DNA of 64,000 nucleotides from Nocardioides sp. Soil774 (GTDB lineage Bacteria > Actinomycetota > Actinomycetes > Propionibacteriales > Nocardioidaceae). The notes under the pieces are model-generated. The model was not told the origin of the DNA, did not search any database, and saw only the letters and a list, made by a program, of their open reading frames with translations. How positions within the stretch are numbered: the stretch's first letter is position 1; each line of letters starts with the position of its first letter. Of the stretch, positions 1 through 8,929 are shown in pieces. The position numbers were made by a program, and so were the translations under genes. The stretch spans positions 513,331 to 577,330 of the forward strand of contig NZ_LMSM01000005.1 in NCBI RefSeq assembly GCF_001428125.1, written 5' to 3'.

Positions 1-479
1 CCCACGACGACCTCGCCGGGGTCGGGCCCGTCACCGGGCAGCCAGCCCGCCGGGACCGAGACGACGGGGCACTCGGCGTGGGCGGCCACGCCGTTGGCGG
101 TCGAGCCGACGAAGAGGCGTCGCATGGTGTGGAGGGCGCGGTGCTGCACGACGACGAGACGCGCTCCCCTGCTGAGGTCGGCGAGCGCGCGCGCGGGCGT
201 CCCGGCGATCGCGAGGCCGCGGTGGCGCACCTCCCCGTCCGTCATCGACGCGAGCTCCTCCTCGACCTCCTTGACCACCCAGTGCGCCATGTCGGCGGTC
301 TCGGCGGTGGTGAGCAGCGCGCTCGGCGGAGGCCCGGTCAGCGCCGTGCGGAAGGCGTGCACCAGCACGATCTCGAGTCCGTCGCGGCGCGCGACCTCCA
401 CGGCGAAGCGCAGGGCCGCGGTCTCGCGTCCCGGTCCGGTGACACCGACGACGACGGCGTCCTGGGTGGTGGTGTCCAT
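1..479 (-). CDS. Universal stress protein (UspA family), 3' end outside window
   Basis: The visible part encodes the first 159 or so residues of a single-domain UspA-type protein. It opens with a beta strand of the form DAVVVGVTGPG and has the helix/strand pattern of nucleotide-binding stress proteins. Near the cut end lies a typical UspA stretch (VVVQHRALHTMRRLFVGSTANGVAAH, written here only as a landmark in pieces: VVVQHRALH, then LFVGSTANGV), followed by CPVVSVP. The ATG at 479 is preceded by AGGAGGG on the minus strand, a strong ribosome binding site. UspA proteins are cytoplasmic and support survival in stress or dormancy. The C-terminus lies beyond base 1. A second, tandem-domain UspA protein sits at 12154-13017. 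Confidence 0.85.
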   Translation of the reverse strand, partial: MDTTTQDAVVVGVTGPGRETAALRFAVEVARRDGLEIVLVHAFRTALTGPPPSALLTTAETADMAHWVVKEVEEELASMTDGEVRHRGLAIAGTPARALADLSRGARLVVVQHRALHTMRRLFVGSTANGVAAHAECPVVSVPAGWLPGDGPDPGEVVV

Positions 480-578
480 GGTCGTCCCTCCTGGGTCGCT
501 CTGGTCCTCACCTCCAGACTCGTCCTCCCACGCCGCCCACAACAGGGCCACAGGTCCCACCGATCGCGCGAGGGGCCC

Positions 579-2192
579 TCACCGAGCGGCGTGCACGCAG
601 GTGCCGGCGACCCAGGTCGACCGCACCCGGGCGGCGCCGATCTCCTCGGGCACGAGGAACGGGTCGCGGTCCAGCACCACGAGGTCGGCCACGGCACCGG
701 GGGCGACCACACCGGCGTCGTCGCGGTGGTTCACCCACGCCGAGCCGCTGGTGTACGCCGCGAAGGCCACCTCGGCGGCCAGCGCCTGGTGCGGACCGAG
801 GGGCTCGGTCCCCGCGGGCCCGGGCTCGCCCCACGACGTACGGTGCACCGCGGTGTGGATCGCGGCCAGCGGGTCCGGGGTGCTGACCGGCCAGTCGCTG
901 CCGGCGACCAGCCGTGCGCCGGCGGCGTGGAGGTCGGCGAAGGGATACTGGCGCGCCGAGCGCTCGGGGCCGAGGAACGGGATGGTCAGCTCGGTCATCT
1001 GCTCGTCGTGGCAGGCCCACAGCGCCTGGATGTTGGCCGCGACGCCGAGCGCCGCGAAGCGCGGCACGTCGTCGGGGTGCACCAGCTGGAGGTGGGCCAC
1101 GTGGTGGCGCCGCTCGGGACGGGTGCCCTCGAGCGCGTCCAGCGCCTCGCGCACCGCCCGGTCGCCGAGGCCGTGGAAGTGGACCTGGAAGCCCGCTGCG
1201 TCGAGCGCGTGCACGGCACGACGCAGGCTGTCGGGCTCGACGAACGACAGCCCCGAGCTGTGGGTGGCGTGGCCGCACCGGTCGACGTAGGGCTCGACCA
1301 GGGCAGCGGTGCCGTTCTCGATGACGCCGTCCTGCATGATCTTGACCGCCGTCGCCGAGAACCGGCCGCCCGACCACTCCTGACGCCGTGCGACGAGGTC
1401 GTCGACCTGCTCCAGGCCCCGGTCGCGATCCCACCAGAGCGCGCCCACCACGGTGCCCGTCAGCTCGCCGGCGGCGGCCGCCCGGGCATAGGTGGGTCCG
1501 GGGTCACGCATGCCGGAGTAGGCACCGACGATCGCGTCCTGCCAGCCGGTGATGCCGAGGGAGTGCAGGTGGCGCTGGCCCTCGAGGAGCGCGGCGCGCA
1601 TCTGCGCGTCGTCGGCGGGCGGCAGCACGTCGACGACCAGCTGCATGGCCCCCTCGTGCAGCACGCCGGTCGGCCGGCCGGCGGGGTCGCGCTCGATCCG
1701 CCCGTCGCGCGGGTCGGGGGTGCCGGCAGTGATGCCGGCGAGGTGGAGCGCGCGGGAGTTGAGCCACATCCCGTGGTGGTCGCGGTTGGCGAGGGCGACC
1801 GGCCGGTCGGGCACGACCTCGTCCAGCGCTGCGGCGGTGGGCAGCCCACCCGGGAAGGCCGCCATCGCCCAGCCGCCCCCCTGCAGCCAGTCCGTGCCCG
1901 GGTGCGTGCGGGCGTGCTCGGCGACGTGGCGCACGTAGGCGCCGGCGTCGACCGGGAGCCCGCTCAGGTCGCAGCCGAGACGCTCGAGGCCGCCCTGCAC
2001 CGGGTGGACGTGCGCGTCGGTGAAGCCGGGCAGGAGCAGCCCGCCTGCGACGTCCACGACCTCGGCTCCTGCGGGGACGTCGCCGGCGCCGATCGCGGCG
2101 ATGCGGCCGTCGGTGACCACCACGTCACCGACGCGACCTCGGTGCCGGAGGCCGTCGAACAGCGCGGCGTCGCGGAAGACGGTGGTGCTCAC
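579..2192 (-). CDS. Metal-dependent amidohydrolase, YtcJ-like
   Basis: A 537-residue member of the amidohydrolase superfamily (YtcJ/Amidohydro_3 branch), of normal length. The metal motif DAHVHP places His61 and His63 at the start of the barrel. An AVKIMQDG segment (metal-bridging Lys), an HFHGLGDRAV segment and GSDWPVS near the C-terminus (catalytic Asp) follow in the expected order. Such enzymes hydrolyse C-N bonds in small amides or cyclic imides; the substrate cannot be told from sequence. It starts with GTG at 2192, overlapping the stop of the upstream sensor kinase by 4 bases, so the two are translationally coupled. No signal peptide is seen, so it should be cytoplasmic. Confidence 0.88.
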   Translation of the reverse strand: MSTTVFRDAALFDGLRHRGRVGDVVVTDGRIAAIGAGDVPAGAEVVDVAGGLLLPGFTDAHVHPVQGGLERLGCDLSGLPVDAGAYVRHVAEHARTHPGTDWLQGGGWAMAAFPGGLPTAAALDEVVPDRPVALANRDHHGMWLNSRALHLAGITAGTPDPRDGRIERDPAGRPTGVLHEGAMQLVVDVLPPADDAQMRAALLEGQRHLHSLGITGWQDAIVGAYSGMRDPGPTYARAAAAGELTGTVVGALWWDRDRGLEQVDDLVARRQEWSGGRFSATAVKIMQDGVIENGTAALVEPYVDRCGHATHSSGLSFVEPDSLRRAVHALDAAGFQVHFHGLGDRAVREALDALEGTRPERRHHVAHLQLVHPDDVPRFAALGVAANIQALWACHDEQMTELTIPFLGPERSARQYPFADLHAAGARLVAGSDWPVSTPDPLAAIHTAVHRTSWGEPGPAGTEPLGPHQALAAEVAFAAYTSGSAWVNHRDDAGVVAPGAVADLVVLDRDPFLVPEEIGAARVRSTWVAGTCVHAAR

Positions 2193-4183
2193 CGCGGCTC
2201 ACCCACCGCGGCGGCCGGCAGGTCGAACCGGAAGACCGACCCCGGTCCGTCGTCCGGCGCCACGCACTCGATCCGGCCACCGTGACGCTCGACGATGGTG
2301 CGGCACAGCGACAGCCCCAGGCCCGTGCCGGCGTACGTCGCCTGCACCGCGTCGCTGCGCCGGAACCGGTCGAAGATGCGCTCGCGGTCCTCCGCGGGGA
2401 CGCCGATGCCGTGGTCGCGCACCTCGACGACGACCCGGTCGCCGCGCGGCCGGGCGCTCACCACGACCTCGGGCGCGACGCCAGGGAGGGTGTACTTGGC
2501 GCCGTTGCCCACCACGTTGGCGAGCAGCTGTCGTACGGCGCCGGGGTCGGCGTGCACGGCCGGCAGGTCGTCGGCGAAGGTGAGCCCGTCGGCGAGGCCG
2601 GTCAGCTCGGCGACGTCGGCCAGGACGCCGTGGGGGCCCGACAGCGAGACGTCCGACGGCTGGAGGCGGCCTCCCTCGGCGGCCGCCTGGGCCAGCAGGT
2701 CGTCGATGAGCTCGCTCATGTGCACGACCGACCGGTCGACGCGGCCCACCGTCTCGCGGAGCTCCTCCTCGCCGCTCCCCGCGAGGTCGTGGTCGACCAG
2801 CGAGAGCCAGCTGCGCATCGTCGTCAGCGGCCCGCGCAGGTCGTGGGCGGCCGTCGCGGCGAACTCCACCAGCGGCCGGAAGCCGGACCGGTGCTCGGTC
2901 ACGTCGCGCAGCACGAGCAGCCGGCCGAGGTCGCCCGCCCCCAGTGGTCGCGCGGTCACGGCCAGCACCATCTCGGTCCCGTCGGGGAGCGGCACCAGCA
3001 CGTCGCCGGGCCCGAGCTCGGGACGCCGCCACTCCCCCGGTCGCGGCACCCGCTCCGCGACCTCGACGAGGCAGGCCAGGGCCACCGCCTCGTCGCCGGG
3101 CGCGTGCCGTCGCGCGAGCCGCAGGGCAGCAGCGTTGTGGGTGGTGACCCGGCCCGAGGTGTCGAGGACGACCAGGCCCTCGCCCATGCTCTCGGTCATG
3201 CCCGAGAGCAGCTCGGCCTGGGCGTCCGAGCGCGCCTGGGCCGAGGTGAGCGCTGCCACGAGCTCGTCCACGCGATCGCTGAGCGTGCCGACCGCCAGGG
3301 CGGTGAGGAGCAGGGTCAGCAGGAAGACCTGCGTGATCATCGACCGCACGTAGCGGTCGTCGAGCTCTGCCAGCGGGCCGACGTCGGCGATGGTGAGCGC
3401 CAGCGCGACGGTGCCGAGCGCGCAGGCATGGAGCGCGGCGGTGAAGGTGGTGAAGCGGGACGCGCCCCACACGCTGAGGGGCACGACGAGGAAGACCAGC
3501 GGGAGCGGCTGGACGAAGACGACGACCAGGACGGCGGTCGACACTAGCCAGAAGACGACCAGCTCGGTGCGGTCGCCGCCGGCGGTGCGGGTCCCGGAGC
3601 GTCCACGCAGCCACTCCCACCCGAGGTGGCCGACGCTGCCGACGGCCAGGGTGCCGGCCACCTGCCGGCCCCACACGAGGAGCGCCGACTCGAGGTCGAG
3701 GTTGCCGCCCACCCAGAGCCCCAGCGTCAGCACCACGGCACCCGCGAGGCAGGCGAGCAGCACGACCCCGGTGCCGGCCGCCAGGATCCCGAACGTGTGC
3801 ACGCTCGCCTGCCCGCCGGCTCCCATCAGCGTGGGGCACCACCGCCTCAGCAGGACGACCGTCAGCCAGGCCTGCAGCACCACCCCGGCAGCCCCGATCG
3901 CCACCAGGACCGGGTCCGCGCCGTCGAGCAGCAGCACGACCGCGAGCAGCCCGCCGACCTGCGCCAGGACCCGGACCTGGCGGTCAGGGCTCTCGGCGAG
4001 GAGCCAGAGCACGGCGACGCCCGCGGCCGGCCAGACCAGGCTCGCCGACCCGCCGGGCAGCACCGTCGCGCGTCCGACCATCACGAGCAGGACGTACGCC
4101 GCCGCGAATGCCACCGCGTGCAGGGGTCGCAGACCGGACCCCGTGTCGTGTGCGTCGCCCCCGACGACCGTGGCGGGCGTCAT
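2189..4183 (-). CDS. MASE1-type membrane sensor histidine kinase with PAS domain
   Basis: A 664-residue hybrid of about eight to ten N-terminal membrane helices (residues 1-300, MASE1-like, with LVWPAAGVAVLWLL), a PAS-like region (about 320-430), a HisKA dimerisation domain with the phospho-acceptor His in AAHDLRGPLTTMRSW (about 445), and an HATPase_c domain with the N box (ANVVGNGAKYT), a G1 box (RDHGIGVPAEDRERIF) and a G2 box (GTGLGLSLCRTIVERHGG). No response regulator is adjacent, so it is an orphan. The stop overlaps the downstream amidohydrolase start by 4 bases, which is unusual company for a kinase. The ATG at 4183 follows a TAGGTT hexamer by 6 nt, which suggests a leaderless mRNA. Confidence 0.9.
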   Translation of the reverse strand: MTPATVVGGDAHDTGSGLRPLHAVAFAAAYVLLVMVGRATVLPGGSASLVWPAAGVAVLWLLAESPDRQVRVLAQVGGLLAVVLLLDGADPVLVAIGAAGVVLQAWLTVVLLRRWCPTLMGAGGQASVHTFGILAAGTGVVLLACLAGAVVLTLGLWVGGNLDLESALLVWGRQVAGTLAVGSVGHLGWEWLRGRSGTRTAGGDRTELVVFWLVSTAVLVVVFVQPLPLVFLVVPLSVWGASRFTTFTAALHACALGTVALALTIADVGPLAELDDRYVRSMITQVFLLTLLLTALAVGTLSDRVDELVAALTSAQARSDAQAELLSGMTESMGEGLVVLDTSGRVTTHNAAALRLARRHAPGDEAVALACLVEVAERVPRPGEWRRPELGPGDVLVPLPDGTEMVLAVTARPLGAGDLGRLLVLRDVTEHRSGFRPLVEFAATAAHDLRGPLTTMRSWLSLVDHDLAGSGEEELRETVGRVDRSVVHMSELIDDLLAQAAAEGGRLQPSDVSLSGPHGVLADVAELTGLADGLTFADDLPAVHADPGAVRQLLANVVGNGAKYTLPGVAPEVVVSARPRGDRVVVEVRDHGIGVPAEDRERIFDRFRRSDAVQATYAGTGLGLSLCRTIVERHGGRIECVAPDDGPGSVFRFDLPAAAVGEPR

Positions 4184-4189
4184 GGGACC

Positions 4190-4195
4190 AACCTA
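4190..4195 (-). promoter_or_regulatory. Candidate -10 element for the sensor kinase operon
   Basis: On the minus strand this reads TAGGTT and ends 6 nt before the ATG at 4183. There is no Shine-Dalgarno sequence between, so transcription probably begins at the start codon. It matches the TANNNT form of actinobacterial primary sigma -10 elements. No good -35 is visible. Confidence 0.45.
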
Positions 4196-4248
4196 GGGCC
4201 GCGCGGGCCCGGCGCATGCGATTGAACGCGAAGTCAGTGACCCGGTCC

Positions 4249-4254
4249 TAGGCT
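4249..4254 (+). promoter_or_regulatory. Candidate -10 element for the small gene at 4261
   Basis: TAGGCT ends 6 nt before the GTG start at 4261. A TTGAAC lies at 4222-4227, but the 21-nt spacing is too long for a normal -35. With the element at 4190-4195 it forms a divergent pair in a 77-bp gap. Confidence 0.45.
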
Positions 4255-4260
4255 GGCGGC

Positions 4261-4554
4261 GTGGCCGACGACCAGCTCAGGCGCGCCGCGGACGCCGCGA
4301 TGCTGCCGATCGTCGCCTCGCTCGCACCCGCCGGCGTGCTCGAGGCCCACTGGCTCCCCGACCGCGACGGCGCGCCCGTCGTGTGGATCCGCGTGGCCAC
4401 CGAGGCCGGACGCGTCGCCGTGCAGTCCCACGCCTGGGTGCTGCCGCAGGTGCAGGTCATCCTGTCCCGGCTCGGCGTGGGCCCCGAGCAGGTGATGGCG
4501 CTGCGGCTCGAGGTCACCTCCGCCGAGGCCGAGGACCGGCTCTTCGAGGAGTAG
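4261..4554 (+). CDS. Hypothetical protein, 97 aa
   Basis: A short acidic protein with no family I recognise. It begins with GTG directly after a TAGGCT -10-like element, so it is probably leaderless. Codon use (G/C at nearly every third position) matches real genes here. It has an alpha/beta-looking pattern with a central LPDRDGAPVVWIRVATEAGR strand-turn region (given only as position, residues about 36-55) and no signal peptide, membrane helix or Cys cluster. It is convergent with jetC and separated from it by a palindromic repeat. It is not a JetD homologue: it is far too short and lacks a Toprim-like DxD motif. Confidence 0.6.
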   Translation: MADDQLRRAADAAMLPIVASLAPAGVLEAHWLPDRDGAPVVWIRVATEAGRVAVQSHAWVLPQVQVILSRLGVGPEQVMALRLEVTSAEAEDRLFEE

Positions 4555-4579
4555 CGGGGCGGCCGTCCACCCGACGAAG

Positions 4580-4661
4580 TCCCCGGATATCCGGTGACTT
4601 TCCTGGTTGTCACACCAGATCTCGGGTGACAACCAGGAGACTCCCCGGATATCCGGTGACT
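4580..4661. repeat. Palindromic element: two direct repeats around an inverted repeat
   Basis: Two exact 20-bp copies (4580-4599 and 4642-4661) carry the 12-bp palindrome CCGGATATCCGG. Between them lies a perfect 13-bp inverted repeat, TCCTGGTTGTCAC at 4601-4613 and its complement at 4626-4638, with a 12-nt nearly self-complementary centre around AGATCT. It separates two convergent genes and may end both transcripts, but it has no T tract. The same 12-mer recurs at 10608-10619 on the other side of the jet operon. Confidence 0.8.
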
Positions 4662-4694
4662 CCGGGCGAGGTCAGACGACAGACGCCGACCCCC

Positions 4695-7600
4695 CTACCG
4701 CGCCCCCGCATCGGTGATCGAGGTGATCCACGACTGGTGGGTGGTGCTGTTCTTCGTGATCGCCAGCAGCTCGTCCATGTGCGGCTCGAGCCCGGTGACC
4801 TTGTCGAGCGGCACGCCGATGACGAGCTGGAAGCCGAGGCCCTTCCAGGCCCGCACCGCGCGCCCGGCGAACTCGGAGTCGGCCTTGACGAAGCCCTCGT
4901 CGAGGAAGACCGGCGCGAAGCGCGGACGCGAGCGCATCTCGTCGCCGAGGCGGAAGCGCAGCGCGGAGCCGACGATGAACGCCACCAGCTCCTGGCTCTC
5001 GCCGCCGCTCTTCTCCCCCAGCGTGCGGTAGGTCGCGCGCAGCTCGCCGGTCAGCGAGTCGTAGCGCTCGGCACTGACCTCGACGTGACGACGTACGTCG
5101 AGCAGGCGGTCGCGCTCGCTCGTCGTGCCGGTCGCGTCGCCGCCCTGGGGCCTGCGCAGCTGCTCCATGAAGCGGCTGAGCTCGGCGAAGCGCTGCTCGA
5201 GGTCGGCCTCGTCGGCGTCGGGCGCAGAGCGGGCGGTGAGCGCGCGCAGGTCGCGCAGGAACACCTGCACGTGCGCGGGCGAGAGGCGGCGCAGCCGGAT
5301 CCGGAGCCGGTCGCCGGCGCCGCCGAACTCCAGCCGGCGCAGGATCGCGTTGATCGGCTCGAGGCGGTCCTCGATGTCCTCCACCGAGGCCGCCATCGCG
5401 CCGAGCAGCGGCACCAGGTCCTGCCCGCTCCACTCGGTCAGGCGGCGGCGCCACTCCGCGCGCCGGCCCGCCAGGCCGGTGCCGCGGATCTCCTCGAGGA
5501 TGCGGGCGTAGTCGCCGTAGGAGTCGGCGGTGGCGCCCAGGTTGGGCGACTCCCACTGCAGCTTGTAGGCGCGGAACGTCGCCGCCAGCTCGTCGTCGGC
5601 GCGGCGCAGCTCGTCCTCGGCGTCGCCGACGGCCTCGCGCAGCCGCTCGGCGAGGCGCTGCGAGGTCTCGGTGAAGCGCTCGAGGTCGTCGGGGTCGCCC
5701 GGGGCGGCCGCGGAGCGGAAGTCCTCGGCGAGCGCCGCCTGCTGCTCGTCGGTCAGCGCGAGCGGGCCGGCCGCCTCCAGGCGGTCGTTGACGAGGTCCT
5801 CGTCGTCGACGAGGCGGCCGTGCCGCTCGTTGAGCTCGCGCTGGCGCTCCTCCAGGCCGAAGCGCACCCGGCGCGTCGACTCGAGCCGACCGGTGAGGTC
5901 CTCGATCTGGCGCTCCAGCACCTGCAGCTGGTCGTCGGCACCGAGGATCTCGCTGCGTCGCGCCTCGAGGTCGGCCAGGCGCCGCTCGCTGGCGTCGACG
6001 TCGAGGTCGTCGAAGCGGGCGACCGCCACCGCGTCGTACGCCGCGCGCTGGTGCTCGAGCACGGCCGAGCGCCGGTCGAGCTCGCTGACCTCGGCGTCGA
6101 TGGCGTCGAGGTCGGAGGAGATCGAGGCGAGCTCGGCGTCGATCTCGTCGAGCGCCTCGGTGTTGGAGAAGCCAATGATGTTGCGGGAGTCGCCGCGGCC
6201 GTGCGCACCCCGGCGACCGTTGCGCGTCTGGCCGGCGAGGGTGACGCGGAAGCTGCCACCGTCGAGGTCGGCGGCGTCCTCGACACAGAGTGCGTTGCGG
6301 GCGGGCTCGGCGACGTGCGCCTGCACCCAGCCGGAGAACGGCGAGTCCTTGAAGAGCAGCTTGCCGGCGACCCGTTCGGGGTCGGCGGGTCCGAGGTCGG
6401 GCAGGTCGAGCTCGACGCCCTCGAAGACCAGACGGCCGCGCAGGTGCAGGCCGTCGATGGAGCGGGAGAAGTGGTCGAGCCGGTCCAGCGGCACCAGCAT
6501 CGTGCGCGCGCTGGCCCCGAGCACCGTCTCGACGGCGGTGCGCCAGCGCGACTCCTCCGGCGCGAGGTCGACCAGCTCGGCGACGTAGGGCAGCTCGTCC
6601 TCGCCCAGCCCGGACGCCCGCGCCACCTCGGCGCGCAGCTCGTGCATGCGGGCACCGACCCGGCCCTTGTGGCTCTCCAGCGAGCCGCGCTCGCGGCGCA
6701 GCTCGGCCTGGCGGTGGCTGAGCGGGTAGCGCCGGTCGCGGGCGCCGTCGCGCTCGCGCTTGATCCGCTCCTGCTCGCGCTCCCACCCCGCGAGCCACTG
6801 CCGCGCGTGCATCTGGAGCACGGCGAACGACTCGGCCGACATCAGCGCGGAGTCCACGTCGGGCGCGCTCGCGTCGGAGACGTCGATGAGGGGCAGCAGG
6901 CGCTCGTGCAGGACCGTACGCCGGCTCGCGCGGTCGTCGCGGACCACCTTCTCCTGCTCGAGCGACAGCGCGAGCGACTGGAGGCTCGACCCGCCCGCGG
7001 CGCGGTGGGCCTCCTGCGCGGTGTCGACGTCGGCCACCAGCGCGCGCTCGGCCGCGGTGGTCGCGGCGAGCGCGTCGGCGGTGGCCGCACGGTCGGCGCG
7101 GTTGGTCGTCACCGCGGCGGAGATCAGGCGCAGGTGCTCCTGCAGCAGCCACGTGCGCAGCGGGGTGTCGCCCGTGCGGGTGACGCCGAAGGAGTCGAGC
7201 TCGGCGAGGCGCTTCGCGGCCTGCACCTTGCGCTCGTGGACGCCGGTGATCGGCTCGAGGAGCTCGAGCTTGTGCTGCTCGGTGCGCATGGCGGCGTGCG
7301 CGGCGTCGAGGTCGTCGAAGTGCTCGATGGCCCGGTCGGCCGCGGCGTAGGTCGCCGGTCGCTCGAGCACCATCTCCTTGTAGAGCTCGTCGACGCTGCG
7401 GACCTGGTTGCCCGACTGGATCCGCGCCAGCAGCCGCAGCGCCTTCGCGCCGTCGCCGTTGGCGCCGATGCCGAGGCGGGCGTGCAGCACGGCGGCGAAC
7501 TCGGCGTACGTCCGGTGCACCCGCACGCCTGGATAGAGCTTCTTGAGGGTGTTGGCGTGGAAGCGCTCGGCGACCGCCACCTCGAGGGTGTCGAGCGGCA

Positions 7601-8141
7601 GCGGTCCGTCGTGGGTGACGAGCTGCATCTGCACCTCCCCGGAGCGGGTCGCGCGACGCGGCACGTAGTAGGTGCGCAGCACGGTGAACTGACCGCCGCG
7701 GTCGTTGACGAACGTCATCGCCACCGCGCCCCACGTGTCGCTGCCGCGTCCGCGGAGCAGCTGCTCGACCGGACGGCCGGTGCGGGGGTCGTCGATGACG
7801 TCGACGGCACCCCGCAGGTAGGACAGCAGGTTGCGCTGGCCCAGGCTGCGCGCGCGGCCGGCGACGGCGTCGTTGGAGGCGCCGTTGAACTTGGTGTCCG
7901 ACGGCATCATCAGCGCGGTGTAGGCGTCGAGGATCGTGCTCTTGCCGACGCCCGAGGCCCCGGAGATCATCGTCGCGTCACCGCGCAGCGCCACGGTGGT
8001 CAGGCCGCCGAAGCCACCCCAGTTGACCAGCTGGAGCAGGGCGGCACGCCACTGCATCGTGTCGTCGGCCGGCGTCGCGACGCTGTGCTCGGAGAAGAGC
8101 CCCTCGGCGCCGGTCTCGGGACGCGCCTCGTCGATGCTCAT
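4695..8141 (-). CDS. jetC: SMC/MukB-like ATPase JetC (MksF/EptC type)
   Basis: A 1148-residue RecF/SMC-type ATPase of the Wadjet/Mks condensin family. Walker A is GASGVGKST (residues 61-69). A long central coiled-coil-rich region, full of Arg, Glu and Leu heptads, is broken by a hinge-like globular part around residues 500-620. The ABC signature SGGES is at about 1045 and the Walker B segment PVFLDEGF at about 1077-1084, so the head domain is intact. In known systems JetC dimerises and, with JetA and JetB, extrudes DNA loops; JetD then cleaves closed circular plasmids. The start at 8141 overlaps the jetB stop by 4 bases. The expected downstream jetD is absent: the next gene is a convergent 97-residue protein beyond a palindromic repeat. 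Confidence 0.93.
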   Translation of the reverse strand: MSIDEARPETGAEGLFSEHSVATPADDTMQWRAALLQLVNWGGFGGLTTVALRGDATMISGASGVGKSTILDAYTALMMPSDTKFNGASNDAVAGRARSLGQRNLLSYLRGAVDVIDDPRTGRPVEQLLRGRGSDTWGAVAMTFVNDRGGQFTVLRTYYVPRRATRSGEVQMQLVTHDGPLPLDTLEVAVAERFHANTLKKLYPGVRVHRTYAEFAAVLHARLGIGANGDGAKALRLLARIQSGNQVRSVDELYKEMVLERPATYAAADRAIEHFDDLDAAHAAMRTEQHKLELLEPITGVHERKVQAAKRLAELDSFGVTRTGDTPLRTWLLQEHLRLISAAVTTNRADRAATADALAATTAAERALVADVDTAQEAHRAAGGSSLQSLALSLEQEKVVRDDRASRRTVLHERLLPLIDVSDASAPDVDSALMSAESFAVLQMHARQWLAGWEREQERIKRERDGARDRRYPLSHRQAELRRERGSLESHKGRVGARMHELRAEVARASGLGEDELPYVAELVDLAPEESRWRTAVETVLGASARTMLVPLDRLDHFSRSIDGLHLRGRLVFEGVELDLPDLGPADPERVAGKLLFKDSPFSGWVQAHVAEPARNALCVEDAADLDGGSFRVTLAGQTRNGRRGAHGRGDSRNIIGFSNTEALDEIDAELASISSDLDAIDAEVSELDRRSAVLEHQRAAYDAVAVARFDDLDVDASERRLADLEARRSEILGADDQLQVLERQIEDLTGRLESTRRVRFGLEERQRELNERHGRLVDDEDLVNDRLEAAGPLALTDEQQAALAEDFRSAAAPGDPDDLERFTETSQRLAERLREAVGDAEDELRRADDELAATFRAYKLQWESPNLGATADSYGDYARILEEIRGTGLAGRRAEWRRRLTEWSGQDLVPLLGAMAASVEDIEDRLEPINAILRRLEFGGAGDRLRIRLRRLSPAHVQVFLRDLRALTARSAPDADEADLEQRFAELSRFMEQLRRPQGGDATGTTSERDRLLDVRRHVEVSAERYDSLTGELRATYRTLGEKSGGESQELVAFIVGSALRFRLGDEMRSRPRFAPVFLDEGFVKADSEFAGRAVRAWKGLGFQLVIGVPLDKVTGLEPHMDELLAITKNSTTHQSWITSITDAGAR

Positions 8142-8929
8142 GCCTGCCCCTGTCCGTGCTGCCCGGCGACCGGTGCGTCGGCGTCGTACGCCGCCTCTGC
8201 CTCGTCGTCGTCCGCGTCGACTCCCTCGGGCCCCTCGGCGAAGAGGTCGCCCTCGGGTGCCGCCTCCGGCTCGCCGCCGTTGGCCCGGCGCAGCGCCTCG
8301 AGCAGCTCCTGGAGCAGCTCGAGCGGCAGCAGCGGCTCGACGGCCTCGCTGATCTCGTAGCGCTCGTCGCCCGGTGCGCCGATCAGGAGGCCTGCCTTGA
8401 CGATGCTGGTCACCGCGTTGCGAGCGCGCTTCTCGTCACCCGCCTCGTCGGTGGCGTGGGCGGGACGGAAGCTCTCGATGTAGTCGACGACGTCGTCGCG
8501 GTCGACGTAGACGCGCGAGTCGCCACCGGCAAGGCCGGCGCGCAGCCTGTCGCGCAGGTGCACCAGCACGAGCGTCTCCTCGCGCGTCCAGGCCGCGTCG
8601 TAGAGCAGGGTGGGGAAGCGGCTCCCGGTCTCCGACGTCGCCTGCCGCTTCCAAGCCACCTCGCGGGAGCGGTCGAGGAGCAGGTCGAGGAACAGGTCGT
8701 TGAGCCGGCCGCGGATGACGCGCTCGTGCTCGACCAGCACGCGCCAGTCGCGAGGGTGGGTGCGCGCGCTGATGAAGCGCTGCTTGAGCAGGGTGACCAG
8801 CGCGTGCCGCTGGGCGTGCTCGAGGCCGCCCTCGTCGCCCTCCCAGAGCGAGACCGAGGCGAGGTCCTCCTGCTCGTCGGGGTCCTCGTCGAGGTCGGGC
8901 GCGAGGTCGAGGTCGGTGTCCACGCTCAT
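8138..8929 (-). CDS. jetB: JetB/MksE-like subunit (DUF4194)
   Basis: A 263-residue DUF4194 protein, the small kleisin-associated (KITE-like) subunit of Wadjet/Mks complexes. Very acidic tails flank a winged-helix-like core, with stretches such as HPRDWRVLVEHERVIRG (residues about 56-72) and TREETLVLVHLRDRLR (about 113-128) typical of the family. It sits between jetA and jetC and overlaps each by 4 bases (8926-8929 and 8138-8141), so the three are translated in coupled fashion and probably in set ratios. It is predicted to be cytoplasmic and bound to JetA. Confidence 0.9.
   Translation of the reverse strand: MSVDTDLDLAPDLDEDPDEQEDLASVSLWEGDEGGLEHAQRHALVTLLKQRFISARTHPRDWRVLVEHERVIRGRLNDLFLDLLLDRSREVAWKRQATSETGSRFPTLLYDAAWTREETLVLVHLRDRLRAGLAGGDSRVYVDRDDVVDYIESFRPAHATDEAGDEKRARNAVTSIVKAGLLIGAPGDERYEISEAVEPLLPLELLQELLEALRRANGGEPEAAPEGDLFAEGPEGVDADDDEAEAAYDADAPVAGQHGQGQA

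Noticed and set aside
78..2285. Long open frame on the plus strand (735 codons) opposite the amidohydrolase
   Set aside because: It is a shadow of the minus-strand gene caused by extreme third-position GC. The translation is Gly/Arg/Val-rich, without domains.
4261..4554. Could the small gene be a remnant of jetD?
   Set aside because: It lies on the opposite strand to jetABC, has its own promoter-like element and shows no DUF3322/DUF2220 or Toprim-like motif.
4383..8360. A 1325-codon plus-strand frame opposite jetC
   Set aside because: It is antisense to a clear SMC-like ATPase and begins inside the small gene at 4261. Its composition (Val/Leu/Arg/Gly/Glu monotony) is typical of antisense frames.
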